In this document: positions 34,435 to 43,837 of the stretch, one piece after another
Position numbering within the stretch: the stretch's first letter is position 1
Layout of the letters: each line of letters opens with the position of its first letter
Assembly (NCBI RefSeq): GCF_010993745.1
Contig: NZ_WOTN01000004.1
Coordinates: 186,001-250,000, forward strand
Length of the DNA stretch: 64,000 nucleotides
Source of the DNA: Fodinicola acaciae
GTDB lineage: Bacteria; Actinomycetota; Actinomycetes; Mycobacteriales; HKI-0501
Direction of reading: 5' to 3'
Made by a program: the position numbers and the translations under genes
Notes under the pieces: model-generated
Databases searched by the model: none
The model's input: the letters and a program-made list of their open reading frames with translations, nothing else
What the model was told of the DNA's origin: nothing

Positions 34435-35238
34435 GTGACCCGCAGATTCGTCCGCCTGCTGGCGATTGGCACAGCCGCGCTGGCCATCGCCGCGTGCACC
34501 AAGACCACTGCCGGAGCGACGCTCGGCAACGGGGTGAAGCTGGTCAAAGCCGGCACCCTGACGGCGTGTACGCACCTGCCGGCGCCGCCGTTCGAGTCCA
34601 AGGACGCGAGCGGCAAGTTCGTCGGGTTCGACATCGACCTGGTCGGCCTGTTCGCCAAGAAGCTGAACGTGCAGCCGACGTTCATCGACACGCCGTTCGA
34701 GGGCATCCGGACCGGCGCCGACCTGCGCACCGGTAAGTGCGACCTGGCCGCGACCGGCATCACCATCACGCCGGAGCGCAAGGCGGTGCTGGACTTCTCG
34801 GTGCCCTACTTCGACGACGCGCAGGGCCTGATGGTCAAGGCGACCACGCCGTACCACCAGCTGACCGACCTGCGCGGCAAGAAGGTCGGCGCGCAGAGCG
34901 GCACGACCGGTCTCGACTATGCCAAGGCGCACGAGAAGGCCGACGGCTACAGCACCGTCGAATACCAGGACGTGGCGGCCATGCAGCAGGCGCTCGCGAC
35001 CGGCCAGATCGACGGAGCCGTCCACGACCTCTCGGTCTGGACCGACTTCGTCAAGCACAACACCGGCTACCGGATCGCGTCGACGTTCACCACCGGCCAG
35101 CAGTACGGCATCGCGCTGGCGCGTGGCGCCAACCCGAAACTCCTTAGCGTTGTCAACGATGTCATCACCACGGCCAAGGCCGATGGCACTTATGCGGCGA
35201 TTTACAAGAAATGGATCGGTACGGCCCCACCGGCGTAA
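34435..35238 (+). CDS. amino-acid ABC transporter substrate-binding lipoprotein 1
   Basis: A 267-residue SBP_bac_3-family lipoprotein: signal with lipobox IAAC, then LTACTHLPAPPFE, GFDIDLVGLFAKKL, PFEGIRTGADLRTGKCD, KVGAQSGTTG. Residues contacting the alpha-amino acid (Asp/Arg in this fold) are in the usual places. GTG with GGAGGA 4 nt upstream. First gene of the importer operon; similar to the second binding protein. Confidence 0.9.
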   Translation: MTRRFVRLLAIGTAALAIAACTKTTAGATLGNGVKLVKAGTLTACTHLPAPPFESKDASGKFVGFDIDLVGLFAKKLNVQPTFIDTPFEGIRTGADLRTGKCDLAATGITITPERKAVLDFSVPYFDDAQGLMVKATTPYHQLTDLRGKKVGAQSGTTGLDYAKAHEKADGYSTVEYQDVAAMQQALATGQIDGAVHDLSVWTDFVKHNTGYRIASTFTTGQQYGIALARGANPKLLSVVNDVITTAKADGTYAAIYKKWIGTAPPA

Positions 35239-35352
35239 TCACACCGTCACACCGCAAAATATGCAGGTTAACAGCGCGGAAACCGAATCTCTGCGACGAT
35301 GGTCGCCGGACGGCGGTGCTCGGCCGCCGCGGAAAGTTGGGAGGTGGCGTCG

Positions 35353-36204
35353 GTGCGGACGCTTCGACGCGTCGGCGGACTGATCGGTGTCCTCGCACTC
35401 GCGGTTGGTGCGAGTGCCTGCGTGAAAAGCGAGGCACCGGCCACGTCGTCCGACGGTCTGTCCCTGGTGAAGGCCGGGACCCTGACGGTCTGTACGCACC
35501 TGCCGTTCGCGCCGTTCCAGGAGCGCAACACGGCGGGCAAGATCGAGGGCTTCGACGTCGACCTGATGGATCTGGTCGCCAAGAAGCTCAACCTGACCCA
35601 GGAGATCATCGACACCCCGTTCGAGGGGATCAAGTCCGGCCAGGACCTCAAGACCCGCAAGTGTGACGTGGCCGCGGCCGGCATGACGATCACCAAGGTG
35701 CGGCAGAAGGTCATGGACTTCTCCGTGCCGTACTTCGACAACACCCAGTCGCTGTTGGTGAAGGCGGGCTCGCCGTACAAGACCTTGGCCGACTTCAAGG
35801 GAAAGAAGATCGGTGGCGAGACGGCCACGACCGGCCTGCAGTACGCGCGTGACAACGCCGCCAAGTATGGCTACGAGGTGGTCGAATACCAGGACACCAC
35901 ATCCATGCAGCAGGCCATCGCCACCGGCCAGGCGCAGGGCGGCATGGAGGACCTGCCGATCTGGACCGTACTGGTGGAGAAGGAAAAGGGCTTCAGCATC
36001 GCCGCGAAGTTTCCCACCAACGAGCAGTACGGTTACGCCGTCGGCAAGGGGATGAACCCGAAGCTCCTGTCGACCATCAACGACGTCATCAGCACCAGCC
36101 TGAAAGACGGCTCGTACGCCAAGCTCTACACCAAGTGGATGCACCTGACGCCGCCGAACCCGCTGGTCACCCAGGGCCAGACGCCGCCGGAGGGCAGCGC
36201 CTAG
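35353..36204 (+). CDS. amino-acid ABC transporter substrate-binding lipoprotein 2
   Basis: A 283-residue paralogue of the preceding protein with lipobox GASAC, LTVCTHLPFAPFQ, GFDVDLMDLVAKKL and PFEGIKSGQDLKTRKCD. The GTG at 35353 is preferred for its GGGAGG site 8 nt upstream. Two binding proteins feeding one permease would widen the substrate range or affinity. A strong terminator follows, so it is likely made in excess over the membrane parts. Confidence 0.9.
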   Translation: MRTLRRVGGLIGVLALAVGASACVKSEAPATSSDGLSLVKAGTLTVCTHLPFAPFQERNTAGKIEGFDVDLMDLVAKKLNLTQEIIDTPFEGIKSGQDLKTRKCDVAAAGMTITKVRQKVMDFSVPYFDNTQSLLVKAGSPYKTLADFKGKKIGGETATTGLQYARDNAAKYGYEVVEYQDTTSMQQAIATGQAQGGMEDLPIWTVLVEKEKGFSIAAKFPTNEQYGYAVGKGMNPKLLSTINDVISTSLKDGSYAKLYTKWMHLTPPNPLVTQGQTPPEGSA

Positions 36205-36213
36205 CGGTTTTCC

Positions 36214-36252
36214 CGTCCCGGCCGGAGCTTTCCGGCCGGGACGTTTTCTTTT
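36214..36252 (+). terminator. intrinsic terminator/attenuator inside the ABC operon
   Basis: CGTCCCGGCCGGA / TCCGGCCGGGACG stem followed by TTTTCTTTT, a classical rho-independent signal and one of the few in the window with a T-tract. Partial read-through would set the ratio of binding protein to permease. Confidence 0.8.
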
Positions 36253-36291
36253 GTCGTTCCTTTTGTGTTCTGCCGAGAAACAGGAGACCGG

Positions 36292-37095
36292 ATGGCCTCG
36301 TTCACGCTGACGCGTACCCAGCGCCGGCGGACCTCGCTGGGGATCCAGTACGCGATCTTCGTCGTCATCGTGCTGGCGCTGCTGTTCAGCGCGAACTGGA
36401 AGCAGTTGGCGGACAGCTTCTTCCGGCTGGACATCGCCGCCAGGCTGTTCCCACAGATCATCACCGTCGCGTTGGTCAACACCGCGCTTTTCACCGTGCT
36501 GGCGTTCGTTTTCGGCCTGACACTGGGGTTGCTGATCGCGCTGATGCGGCTGTCGCCGGTCGCGCCGTACCGGTGGGTCGGCACCGTCTACGTGGAGATC
36601 TTCCGCGGCCTGCCGGCGTTGCTGTGGCTTTTCATGGTGGCGTACGCGATTCCGACCGCCTTCCCCGGCTATCAGATCGCCGGCGGCGTCTACGGCAACG
36701 TCGCGATCGGTCTCGGCATGCCGGCCGCGGCGTACATGTCGGAGACCATCCGCGCCGGCATCCAGGCGGTGCCGAAAGGACAGACAGAAGCCGCACGGTC
36801 GCTGGGCATGTCCGGCCCGCGCGCGATGTTTTCCATCGTGTTGCCGCAGGCCTTCCGGATCGTGATCCCGCCGCTGACCAACGAGATCATCCTGCTGGTC
36901 AAGGACTCCTCGCTGGCGTACGTGCTCGGCGTGACGGCAAGCAGCATCGAACTGACGAAATTCGGCTCCGACCAGACCAACGCCAACGTCAACCCCACGC
37001 CGTTGGTGATCGCCGGTCTGTGTTACCTGATCATCTGCCTGCCGCTGTCACAGCTCGTCCAGCGCCTCGAGCGCCGCTATCAGAAGGCACGGTGA
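36292..37095 (+). CDS. amino-acid ABC transporter permease
   Basis: A 267-residue HisMQ-type permease with five or six membrane helices; the ATPase-contact EAA loop reads [25 protein letters not shown] with AGGAG 5 nt upstream. Only one permease gene is present, so it probably acts as a homodimer. Confidence 0.9.
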   Translation: MASFTLTRTQRRRTSLGIQYAIFVVIVLALLFSANWKQLADSFFRLDIAARLFPQIITVALVNTALFTVLAFVFGLTLGLLIALMRLSPVAPYRWVGTVYVEIFRGLPALLWLFMVAYAIPTAFPGYQIAGGVYGNVAIGLGMPAAAYMSETIRAGIQAVPKGQTEAARSLGMSGPRAMFSIVLPQAFRIVIPPLTNEIILLVKDSSLAYVLGVTASSIELTKFGSDQTNANVNPTPLVIAGLCYLIICLPLSQLVQRLERRYQKAR

Positions 37096-37099
37096 GAAA

Positions 37100-37903
37100 A
37101 TGGCCGAACTGACCAAGAAAACCGAGCCGACTGCGACGACCGACGCCGATGTCGCGATCGAGATCCGTGAGCTGCACAAGTATTTCGGCCAGTTGGAGGT
37201 GCTCAAGGGCATCGACTTCTCGGTACGCCGCGGCGAGGTCGTCTGTGTGATCGGACCGTCCGGCTCAGGAAAGTCGACGCTGCTGCGCTGCGTCAACATG
37301 CTGGAGCAGCCAACCAGCGGCAAGATTTTCGTCAATGGCGCGGAAGTGACCGACCCCAACGCCGACATCGACCGGCTGCGCCGCTCGATCGGCATGGTTT
37401 TTCAGCAGTTCAACCTGTTTCCGCATCTGTCGGTGCTGAACAACCTGACGATCGCGCAGCGCCGCGTTCTCAGGCGCAACCGCGCCGAGGCGGAGCGGAT
37501 CGCGATGGAAAACCTGACCGTCGTCGGCCTTGCCGACAAGGTGCACGCGTATCCGGCGCAGCTTTCCGGCGGCCAGCAACAGCGCGCGGCGATCGCTCGC
37601 TCGCTGTCGATGGGGCCGGCGCTGATGCTTTTCGACGAGCCGACCTCGGCGCTTGACCCCGAGCTGGTCGGCGATGTGCTTGCGGTCATGCGAAAACTCG
37701 CCACCGACGGCATGACGATGATGGTCGTCACGCACGAGATGTCCTTCGCTCGCGATGTGGCCGACCGGGTGGTATTCATGGACGGCGGTGTGGTGGTCGA
37801 GCAGGGACCGCCCGCCGACGTACTCGGCAACCCGCAGCACGAGCGCACCAAGACCTTCCTGGCCCGCGTACTCAACCCCACCAAGGTCGACACCCCGACC
37901 TGA
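37100..37903 (+). CDS. polar amino-acid ABC transporter ATPase
   Basis: A 267-residue ATPase: Walker [11 protein letters not shown]-loop FQQFNLFPH, signature LSGGQQQR, Walker [14 protein letters not shown], switch His in VVTHEMSFA. GlnQ/HisP class. Last gene of the importer operon, 4 bp after the permease. Confidence 0.95.
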   Translation: MAELTKKTEPTATTDADVAIEIRELHKYFGQLEVLKGIDFSVRRGEVVCVIGPSGSGKSTLLRCVNMLEQPTSGKIFVNGAEVTDPNADIDRLRRSIGMVFQQFNLFPHLSVLNNLTIAQRRVLRRNRAEAERIAMENLTVVGLADKVHAYPAQLSGGQQQRAAIARSLSMGPALMLFDEPTSALDPELVGDVLAVMRKLATDGMTMMVVTHEMSFARDVADRVVFMDGGVVVEQGPPADVLGNPQHERTKTFLARVLNPTKVDTPT

Positions 37904-37910
37904 CCACCGC

Positions 37911-37965
37911 GAGGGTGACGCTTTGGCGGTCACTTGCCGCGTGGCGACCGTCAAACGTCACCCTC
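37911..37965. terminator. bidirectional terminator hairpin
   Basis: GAGGGTGACG (37911-37920) pairs with CGTCACCCTC (37956-37965), with an inner TTTG/CAAA and GGTCAC-type stem, between convergent genes. Confidence 0.65.
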
Positions 37966-37972
37966 ACGTCGG

Positions 37973-38353
37973 TCAGACCTCGACGATGTCCTTGCCGAGC
38001 GGCACCAGCGAGACCGGGATCAGCTTGAAGTTGGCGATCCCGAGCGGGATGCCGATCACCGTGACGCACAGGGCGATGCCGGTCATGATGTGGCCGATGG
38101 CGAGCCACCAGCCGGCGACGACGATCCAGATGACGTTGCCGAGCACGGACATGATGCCCGCGCTCGGCTTGTCGACGATCTTGTGTCCGAACGGCCACAA
38201 CGCATAGCCGGCGATCCGGAACGAGGCGATGCCAAACGGGATCGTCACGATCAGGACGCAGCAGATCACGCCGGCGATGCAATAGCCGATGGCCATCCAG
38301 ATGCCGCACAGCAGCAGCCAGATGACGTTCAGGATGGTACGCACGACACCCAT
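37973..38353 (-). CDS. YccF domain membrane protein
   Basis: A 126-residue protein with two copies of the YccF motif: NVIWLLLCGIWMAIGY and NVIWIVVAGWWLAIGH, each followed by the IPFGIASFRIA or IPLGIANFKL segment. Four membrane helices. Function of the family unknown; an inner-membrane protein. Confidence 0.85.
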   Translation of the reverse strand: MGVVRTILNVIWLLLCGIWMAIGYCIAGVICCVLIVTIPFGIASFRIAGYALWPFGHKIVDKPSAGIMSVLGNVIWIVVAGWWLAIGHIMTGIALCVTVIGIPLGIANFKLIPVSLVPLGKDIVEV

Positions 38354-38403
38354 CCTGACGCGCCGTCAGCCGGTCCGCATCGGGGAAGTCACCGATTTCG
38401 GTG

Positions 38404-39621
38404 TCAGCCCTTGACGCAGATGACCTGCTTGATCCTGGCCACCACCTCGACGAGGTCGCGCTGCGCCGAGATGACCTCCTCGATGTCCTTGTACGCACCG
38501 GGAATCTCGTCGACCACGCCGCGGTCCTTCCGGCACTCCACCCCGGCGGTCTGCTCGGCCAGATCGTCGGTGGTGAAGGCCCTCCGCGCCGCGTTGCGAC
38601 TCATCCGCCGGCCGGCGCCGTGCGACGCCGACTCGTAGGAGTCGAGGCTGCCGAGGCCGCGCACGATGTAGCTGCCGGTCCCCATCGACCCGGGAATGAT
38701 GCCGAGATCGCCGGCGCCGGCCCGGATCGCCCCCTTCCGGGTGACGAGCATCTCCACGTCGTCGATCCGCTCCCGCGCCACATAGTTGTGGTGACAGGAA
38801 ATCGGCTCGTCGAAGGCGACCCGCGGCAGCGCGCCCGCCACCGCGATCTGGAACAGGGCCATCATGACGTCCCGGTTGCGCCGGGCATAGTCCTGAGCCC
38901 AGAACAGATCGTTGCGGTAGGCGTCCATTTCCGCTGAGCCGGCAAGGAAAACCGCGAGGTCGCGGTCTGGCAGGTCGGCATTGTGCGGCAGCTTGCGGGC
39001 CACCGACATGTGCCGCTCGGCCAGTTCCTTGCCGATGTTGCGCGAACCCGAGTGCAACATCAGCCAGACCCGGCCGGCGTCCGCGCCGTCCTGCTCCACG
39101 CACAGCTCCAGGAAATGGTTGCCACCGCCCAAAGATCCAAGCTGCGACTGCGCGCGCGTGCGAAGTTTCTCGACGCCACCGCGCAAACCGTCGAACCGCT
39201 TCCAGAAATCGGTCCAGCCACGGGAACGTACGAGCAGCTTGCCGTGCTTGTCGCGCAGCCTGTTCGGATCGACCGGATTCTTGTGCGCGTTGAACCCGAC
39301 CGGGATGTTCTTCTCGATGGCCGTCCGCAGTTTTCGCAGATCGTCAGGCAAATCCTCGGCGGTCAACGACGTGCGTACGGCCGTCATGCCACAACCGATG
39401 TCGACCCCGACCGCTGCCGGCGCCACGGCGTCGGCCATCGCGATGACACTGCCGACCGTCGCTCCCTTGCCGAGATGCACATCTGGCATCACGCGTACGC
39501 CGTGAGTCCACGGCAGCGACGCGATGTTGCGCAGCTGGTCCAAAGCCTGCGATTCGACGGTGGCCGGATCAGCCCACATCCACACCGGCGCCTTCGTGCC
39601 GCCGAGCACGTGATAGGACAT
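38404..39621 (-). CDS. rtcB: RNA-splicing ligase RtcB
   Basis: A 405-residue GTP/Mn-dependent RNA ligase that joins 2',3'-cyclic-phosphate (or 3'-P) and 5'-OH ends, used in tRNA and rRNA repair. Metal and catalytic motifs: GVDIGCGM, GGGNHFLE, HSGSRNIG, ISCHHNY and the guanylated-His loop SASHGAGRRMSR. ATG at 39621 has GGAG 7 nt upstream; an upstream TTG is less likely. It starts 21 bp after a tRNA-Met gene on the same strand, so both may share a transcript. Confidence 0.95.
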   Translation of the reverse strand: MSYHVLGGTKAPVWMWADPATVESQALDQLRNIASLPWTHGVRVMPDVHLGKGATVGSVIAMADAVAPAAVGVDIGCGMTAVRTSLTAEDLPDDLRKLRTAIEKNIPVGFNAHKNPVDPNRLRDKHGKLLVRSRGWTDFWKRFDGLRGGVEKLRTRAQSQLGSLGGGNHFLELCVEQDGADAGRVWLMLHSGSRNIGKELAERHMSVARKLPHNADLPDRDLAVFLAGSAEMDAYRNDLFWAQDYARRNRDVMMALFQIAVAGALPRVAFDEPISCHHNYVARERIDDVEMLVTRKGAIRAGAGDLGIIPGSMGTGSYIVRGLGSLDSYESASHGAGRRMSRNAARRAFTTDDLAEQTAGVECRKDRGVVDEIPGAYKDIEEVISAQRDLVEVVARIKQVICVKG

Positions 39622-39642
39622 TTTTCGCTCCAATGTTGGGTG

Positions 39643-39714
39643 TCCCCCGAGCAGGACTCGAACCTGCGCACACGGCTTATGAAACCGCGGCTCTGGCCGC
39701 TGAGCTATCGGAGG
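39643..39714 (-). tRNA. tRNA with CAT anticodon (tRNA-Met, elongator type)
   Basis: A 72-nt cloverleaf on the minus strand: acceptor CCTCCGA/TCGGGGG, D-stem GCTC/GAGC, anticodon loop TTCATAA (CAT), T-stem GCAGG/CCTGC with TTCGAGT, discriminator A. It lacks the three GC pairs of initiator tRNA in the anticodon stem. An Ile2 (lysidine) identity is possible but less likely. Confidence 0.9.
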
Positions 39715-39982
39715 ATAAGGACGAGTTTTCTAGCGAGCCGGCCGGCGGCGCCACTGACCGGCCGGCAGCGAGGTGCGCCGGAATCCGCGCAGCCTCAGCC
39801 GCTCTGGACAGCAACCGAGCAGAACGCGCCGCTGACGCGTCAGTTTTCGCACCGGCACAGCGTCCACCTCCCGATCAGTGTCTCGTCCTTACGAAGTCGC
39901 CGCCCACCATACGCGGTCACAGCAACCCACACGCAAGCCATTTCCGCGTCGACAGACCCGCCTCGAGATGTCCACGATAACG
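39715..39982. other. 268-bp non-coding stretch
   Basis: No gene supported. Holds the tRNA-Met promoter on the minus strand (CTAGAAAACT near 39728-39737 may include the -10). Confidence 0.4.
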
Positions 39983-40440
39983 ATGTGTAGCCCGTCTGCT
40001 GAGCTCCGTCAGCTTCATTACCTGAAAGCTCTTGTCGAGCATTGCCCCCTCGTGCGGATTGTCGATGGTCGCTTCCAGGAGAAGCAGATGGTGTGTCGGA
40101 ACTGTCGAGCGTGCTGGACGAGTTACGAAGAAAAGGGGACGAACGTCAGCATCGCGGTTGCGTTGGTCGAGGACGCGGCGCTCGATCGATACGACACAGC
40201 CGTCATCGTTTCGGCAGACAGTGACCTGTGTTGTCCGGCGGTCCGTTCGGTCAACCGCGTGGATCCCGCCAAGCGCGTGATAGCGGCCTTTCCGCCGAAG
40301 CGGTTTTCGAGCGAGTTGAAGGTAAACGCCGACGGCGTTGGCCACGTTGGCCACGACAAGGTCCGCGAATGTCAGCTTCCGAAGCGCATCGTACGGCGCG
40401 ACGGGACGGTTTTGGAGCGGCAAAAAATGCTACGCGGTGA
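39983..40440 (+). pseudogene. NYN-domain (LabA/DUF88) nuclease-like remnant
   Basis: The plus frame reads a clear NYN-domain C-terminal two-thirds: YLKALVEHCPLVRIVDGRF, CRNCRACWTSYEEKGTNVS, IAVALVEDAALDRYDTAVIV, SADSDL, KRVIAAFPPKRFSSEL and IVRRDGTVLER. The N-terminal strand with its first catalytic Asp (about 60 residues) is missing, an extra Cys codon interrupts SDLC-PAV, and the expected end is out of frame, running on into sequence antisense to asd. No start or ribosome site. It is a decayed gene. Confidence 0.7.
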
Positions 40441-41503
40441 GTTCGGCGGCGACCAGCTCGGCGATGTGAGCCGTGTTGAGCGCGGCCCCCTTGCGCAGAT
40501 TGTCGCCACAGACAAACAGATCCAGCGTGTTCGGAAAGTCGAGCGCCTGGCGTACCCGGCCGACGAACGTCGGATCGGCGCCGACGGCGTCGGCCGGCGT
40601 GGGAAACTGCAGCGAAGCCGGCTCGTCGATGACAACCACGTTCGGCGCCGCGGACAGCACCTCGCGCGCCTCGGAAACCGTGACAGGCGAAGCAAAAGTC
40701 GCGTGTACGGCCAACGAGTGGGTCGTCACCACCGGCACGCGTACGCAGGTGGCGGACACCTTCAGGTCGGAAATGCCGAGGATTTTCCGCGACTCGTTGC
40801 GGACCTTGATCTCCTCGGAGGCCCAGCCGTCGTCCTTCAGCGACCCTGCCCACGGCACCACGTTCAACGCCAGCGGTGCGGGGAAAGGCGACGGCGCGTC
40901 GCCGAGTTTGTCGGCCAGCGCGGCGCGTACGTCCCCGGCGCGTACGCCGAGATCGCGCCGGCCGCCGACCACGGCGAGCTCGTCGTAGAGCCGGTCGACG
41001 CCGGCCTGGCCAGCGCCGGAGGCGGCCTGGTAGGACGCGACGACCAACTCGGTCAGTGTGAAGCGCGCGTGCAGCGCACCCATCGCGTCCATCATCGTCA
41101 GGGTCGTGCAGTTGGGGTTGGCGATGATGCCCCGCGGACGTACGCGCGCGGCGGCGGCGTTGACCTCCGGGACGACCAGCGGCACGTCGGGATCCATCCG
41201 GAAGGCGCCGGAGTTGTCGACCGCGACGGCACCGGCGGCGGCCGCGACCGGCGCCCACTGCGCCGAAATCTCGTCCGGCACGTCGAACATCGCGACGTCG
41301 ACGCCGTTGAACGCCTCGGCGGTCAGCTCCTGCACGACGACTTCCTCGCCGCGTACGGTCAGCCGCTTGCCGGCCGACCTTTTCGAGGCCAGCAGCCGGA
41401 TCTCGCCCCAGATGTCGGCGCGCTCGGACAGGATCGACAGCATCACGGTGCCGACCGCTCCGGTGGCGCCGACGACGGCCAGGGTTGGTTTGCGCTCGCT
41501 CAT
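40430..41503 (-). CDS. asd: aspartate-semialdehyde dehydrogenase
   Basis: A 357-residue enzyme making L-aspartate 4-semialdehyde for Lys, Met, Thr and diaminopimelate. NADP loop [13 protein letters not shown] at residues 9-21, active-site Cys in ANPNCTT, QAASGAG and later the catalytic His in [15 protein letters not shown] overlap with lysC upstream. Its 3' end overlaps the NYN remnant by about 10 bp. Confidence 0.97.
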   Translation of the reverse strand: MSERKPTLAVVGATGAVGTVMLSILSERADIWGEIRLLASKRSAGKRLTVRGEEVVVQELTAEAFNGVDVAMFDVPDEISAQWAPVAAAAGAVAVDNSGAFRMDPDVPLVVPEVNAAAARVRPRGIIANPNCTTLTMMDAMGALHARFTLTELVVASYQAASGAGQAGVDRLYDELAVVGGRRDLGVRAGDVRAALADKLGDAPSPFPAPLALNVVPWAGSLKDDGWASEEIKVRNESRKILGISDLKVSATCVRVPVVTTHSLAVHATFASPVTVSEAREVLSAAPNVVVIDEPASLQFPTPADAVGADPTFVGRVRQALDFPNTLDLFVCGDNLRKGAALNTAHIAELVAAELTA

Positions 41504-42765
41504 CGGCCGGTCCCTGCGTAGACGGTGGCTTCCTCGTCGCCGGACAGCTCGAAGGCCTCGTGCACGGCGTGTACGGCGGCGTCCAGGTCCTCGGAGCGTA
41601 CGACCACCGAGATACGGATCTCCGAGGTCGAGATGATCTCGATGTTGATGCCGGCGGCGGCCAGCGCGCTGAAGAACCTGGCCGACACACCTGGCTGCGA
41701 CCGCATGCCGGCACCGACCAGTGACACCTTGCCGACGTTTTCGTCGTAGATCAGATGTGTGAAGCCGAGCTCGTCCTGCAGCGTCTCCAGCGCCGCGGTG
41801 GCGGCCGGCGCGTCCGCCTTCGGCAGCGTGAAGGACACGTCCGTGCGGAAGGTGTCGGCGGACGAGACGTTCTGCACGATCATGTCGAGGTTGATCTCGG
41901 CGTCGGCGACGACCTCGAAGATCCGCGCGGCGACACCGGGCCGGTCCGGCACGCCGACGACGGTGATCTTGCCTTCGCTGCGGTCGTGGGCGACGCCGAC
42001 GATGACTGCCTTTTCCATGCTCAGGTCCTCAATCGAGCCGGTCACCATGGTGCCCGGTTTGTCGGAGTACGACGAGCGCACGTGGACGGGGATCTGGTTG
42101 CGGCGCGCGTACTCCACCGACGGCAGGTGCAGCACCTTGGCACCGCACGCGGCCAGCTCCAGCATCTCCTCGTACGTGACCTCGGGCAGATGACGCGCGT
42201 TCTGCACGATCCTCGGGTCGGCGGAGTAGACACCGTCGACGTCCGTGTAGATCTCGCAAACGTCGGCGTTCAGCGCGGCCGCGAGCGCGACCGCGGTGGT
42301 GTCGGAGCCGCCGCGACCGAGCGTGGTGATGTCCTTGGTGTCCTGCGCGACGCCCTGGAAGCCAGCCACGATGGCGATCGCACCGGAGGACAACGCGGAG
42401 GTGATCCGCCCCGGCGTGATGTCGATGATCCGCGCCTTGCCGTGCTTGGAGGTGGTCAGTACGCCGGCCTGCGACCCGGTGAACGAGCGCGCCTTGGATC
42501 CGAGCGAGTGGATGGCCATCGCCAGCAACGCCATGGAGATCCGCTCGCCGGCGGTGAGCAGCATGTCCAGCTCACGTCCTGGCGGGTTGGGCGCCACCTG
42601 GTTGGCCAGATCGCGCAGCTCGTCGGTGGTGTCCCCCATCGCGGAGACGACCACGACGACGTCGTCGCCGTTCTTCTTCGTAGCGACGATGCGCTCGGCG
42701 ACTCGCTTGATCCGTTCCGCGCTCGAGACCGAGGAGCCGCCGTATTTCTGCACGACGAGTCCCAC
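41500..42765 (-). CDS. lysC: aspartate kinase
   Basis: A 421-residue kinase: KYGGSSV at the N-terminus, [14 protein letters not shown] in the substrate site, and two C-terminal ACT domains ([30 protein letters not shown]) for feedback control by Lys/Thr. In actinobacteria a shorter beta subunit starts inside this gene, near [12 protein letters not shown]-like sequence (here [13 protein letters not shown]). GTG with AGAGGA 6 nt upstream. First gene of lysC-asd. Confidence 0.97.
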   Translation of the reverse strand: MGLVVQKYGGSSVSSAERIKRVAERIVATKKNGDDVVVVVSAMGDTTDELRDLANQVAPNPPGRELDMLLTAGERISMALLAMAIHSLGSKARSFTGSQAGVLTTSKHGKARIIDITPGRITSALSSGAIAIVAGFQGVAQDTKDITTLGRGGSDTTAVALAAALNADVCEIYTDVDGVYSADPRIVQNARHLPEVTYEEMLELAACGAKVLHLPSVEYARRNQIPVHVRSSYSDKPGTMVTGSIEDLSMEKAVIVGVAHDRSEGKITVVGVPDRPGVAARIFEVVADAEINLDMIVQNVSSADTFRTDVSFTLPKADAPAATAALETLQDELGFTHLIYDENVGKVSLVGAGMRSQPGVSARFFSALAAAGINIEIISTSEIRISVVVRSEDLDAAVHAVHEAFELSGDEEATVYAGTGR

Positions 42766-42902
42766 GGGTGGTCCTCTCGGTTTCGGCGGTTATCGACGGG
42801 GCAAGGTTACCGTTGAGCGGGGGCCGGTCCACAATTCAGATAACCGCCGGTGTGATCAGGCTCGCGAAGTTTTGTGGCGTACGGGGGCCGGCGCGTGAAG
42901 CC

Positions 42903-43766
42903 TTATCCCGCCGTGATCAAGGCCACGGCCAGCCCGGCCAGCAGCAGGCCGGCACCCTGCTGCCGGCTGATCCGCTCGGACAGGACAAATCGCGCCAACG
43001 CGATCGTCGCGGCCGGATAGAGCGAGGTCAGCACGGCGACGACGGTCAGCATGCCGACGTGGGTCGCCAGGAAGTACGTCATCACCGCGACCGCGCCGAG
43101 CACTCCGACCGCGGCAGGACCGGCGAGCGTACGCACGGTCAGCACGTCACCGGGTGGCGGCGCGCCGGTCGCGGCGACGATCCGCCGCCTAGCGACCAGA
43201 TAGAACAGCAACGCCGGCGGCACCGACAACACCTGCTCGGCCGCCGTCGGCCACAAACCGGAGCCGCTGCCGGCCTGCTGCAACGCGATGAAGAGCAGGC
43301 CGAAGCCGACGCCGGCCATCAGGCCATCGAGTACGCCGGACGGCCGGTCAGGCTGCTCGTCCTTCGCGGCCGACACCAGCCAGACCGCCGGCAGCGCCAG
43401 CACCAGGCCGATGCCGGCGACCGGGCCCGGCCGGTCGCCGATCGCCAGGCCGACCAACGCCGGCAGCACCGCCGCGACCACGCCGGACAGCGGTGCGACG
43501 ACGCTGATCCGAGCGCGCGCCAGACCGCGATAGAGCGCCAGGCTGCCGAGCGCGCCGCCGAGTCCGCCGAGCCCTCCCCAGAGGATCGCGCCGATCGTCG
43601 GAGATCCGCCGACGATGAGCGAGACGATGACGGTGATAAGAGCGGCACTGACTTGGCCGAAGACGCCGACCAGCGCGTAGTGCATGCGTCGCGACGCGAC
43701 CCCGGCGACGAAGTCGGAGCTGCCGTACGCGATGGCGGCCAACACCGCCAGGATCACCGCGACCAT
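42903..43766 (-). CDS. EamA family exporter (DMT superfamily)
   Basis: A 287-residue, ten-helix protein with two EamA repeats (SSDFVAGVASRRMHYALVG in the first; LSERISRQQGAGLLLAGLAV ending the second). DMT exporters often move amino acids or metabolites; the substrate is unknown. Start ATG at 43766 with GAGG/GGGG upstream. Confidence 0.85.
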   Translation of the reverse strand: MVAVILAVLAAIAYGSSDFVAGVASRRMHYALVGVFGQVSAALITVIVSLIVGGSPTIGAILWGGLGGLGGALGSLALYRGLARARISVVAPLSGVVAAVLPALVGLAIGDRPGPVAGIGLVLALPAVWLVSAAKDEQPDRPSGVLDGLMAGVGFGLLFIALQQAGSGSGLWPTAAEQVLSVPPALLFYLVARRRIVAATGAPPPGDVLTVRTLAGPAAVGVLGAVAVMTYFLATHVGMLTVVAVLTSLYPAATIALARFVLSERISRQQGAGLLLAGLAVALITAG

Positions 43767-43837
43767 AGCCCCATCCTCACCCAACACGGACGTACGGTTA
43801 ACCGGGATCTTGGCCGGCTGCTGACACACTGGGACAG

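Noticed and set aside
39594-39633. TTG at 39633 as start of rtcB
   Set aside because: The ATG at 39621 has a GGAG site at 7 nt and matches the family N-terminus; the TTG would lie closer to the tRNA end.
40441-41521. Continuation of the NYN frame through the asd region
   Set aside because: The frame is antisense to asd and loses NYN similarity at about 40410; it stays open only because of GC bias.
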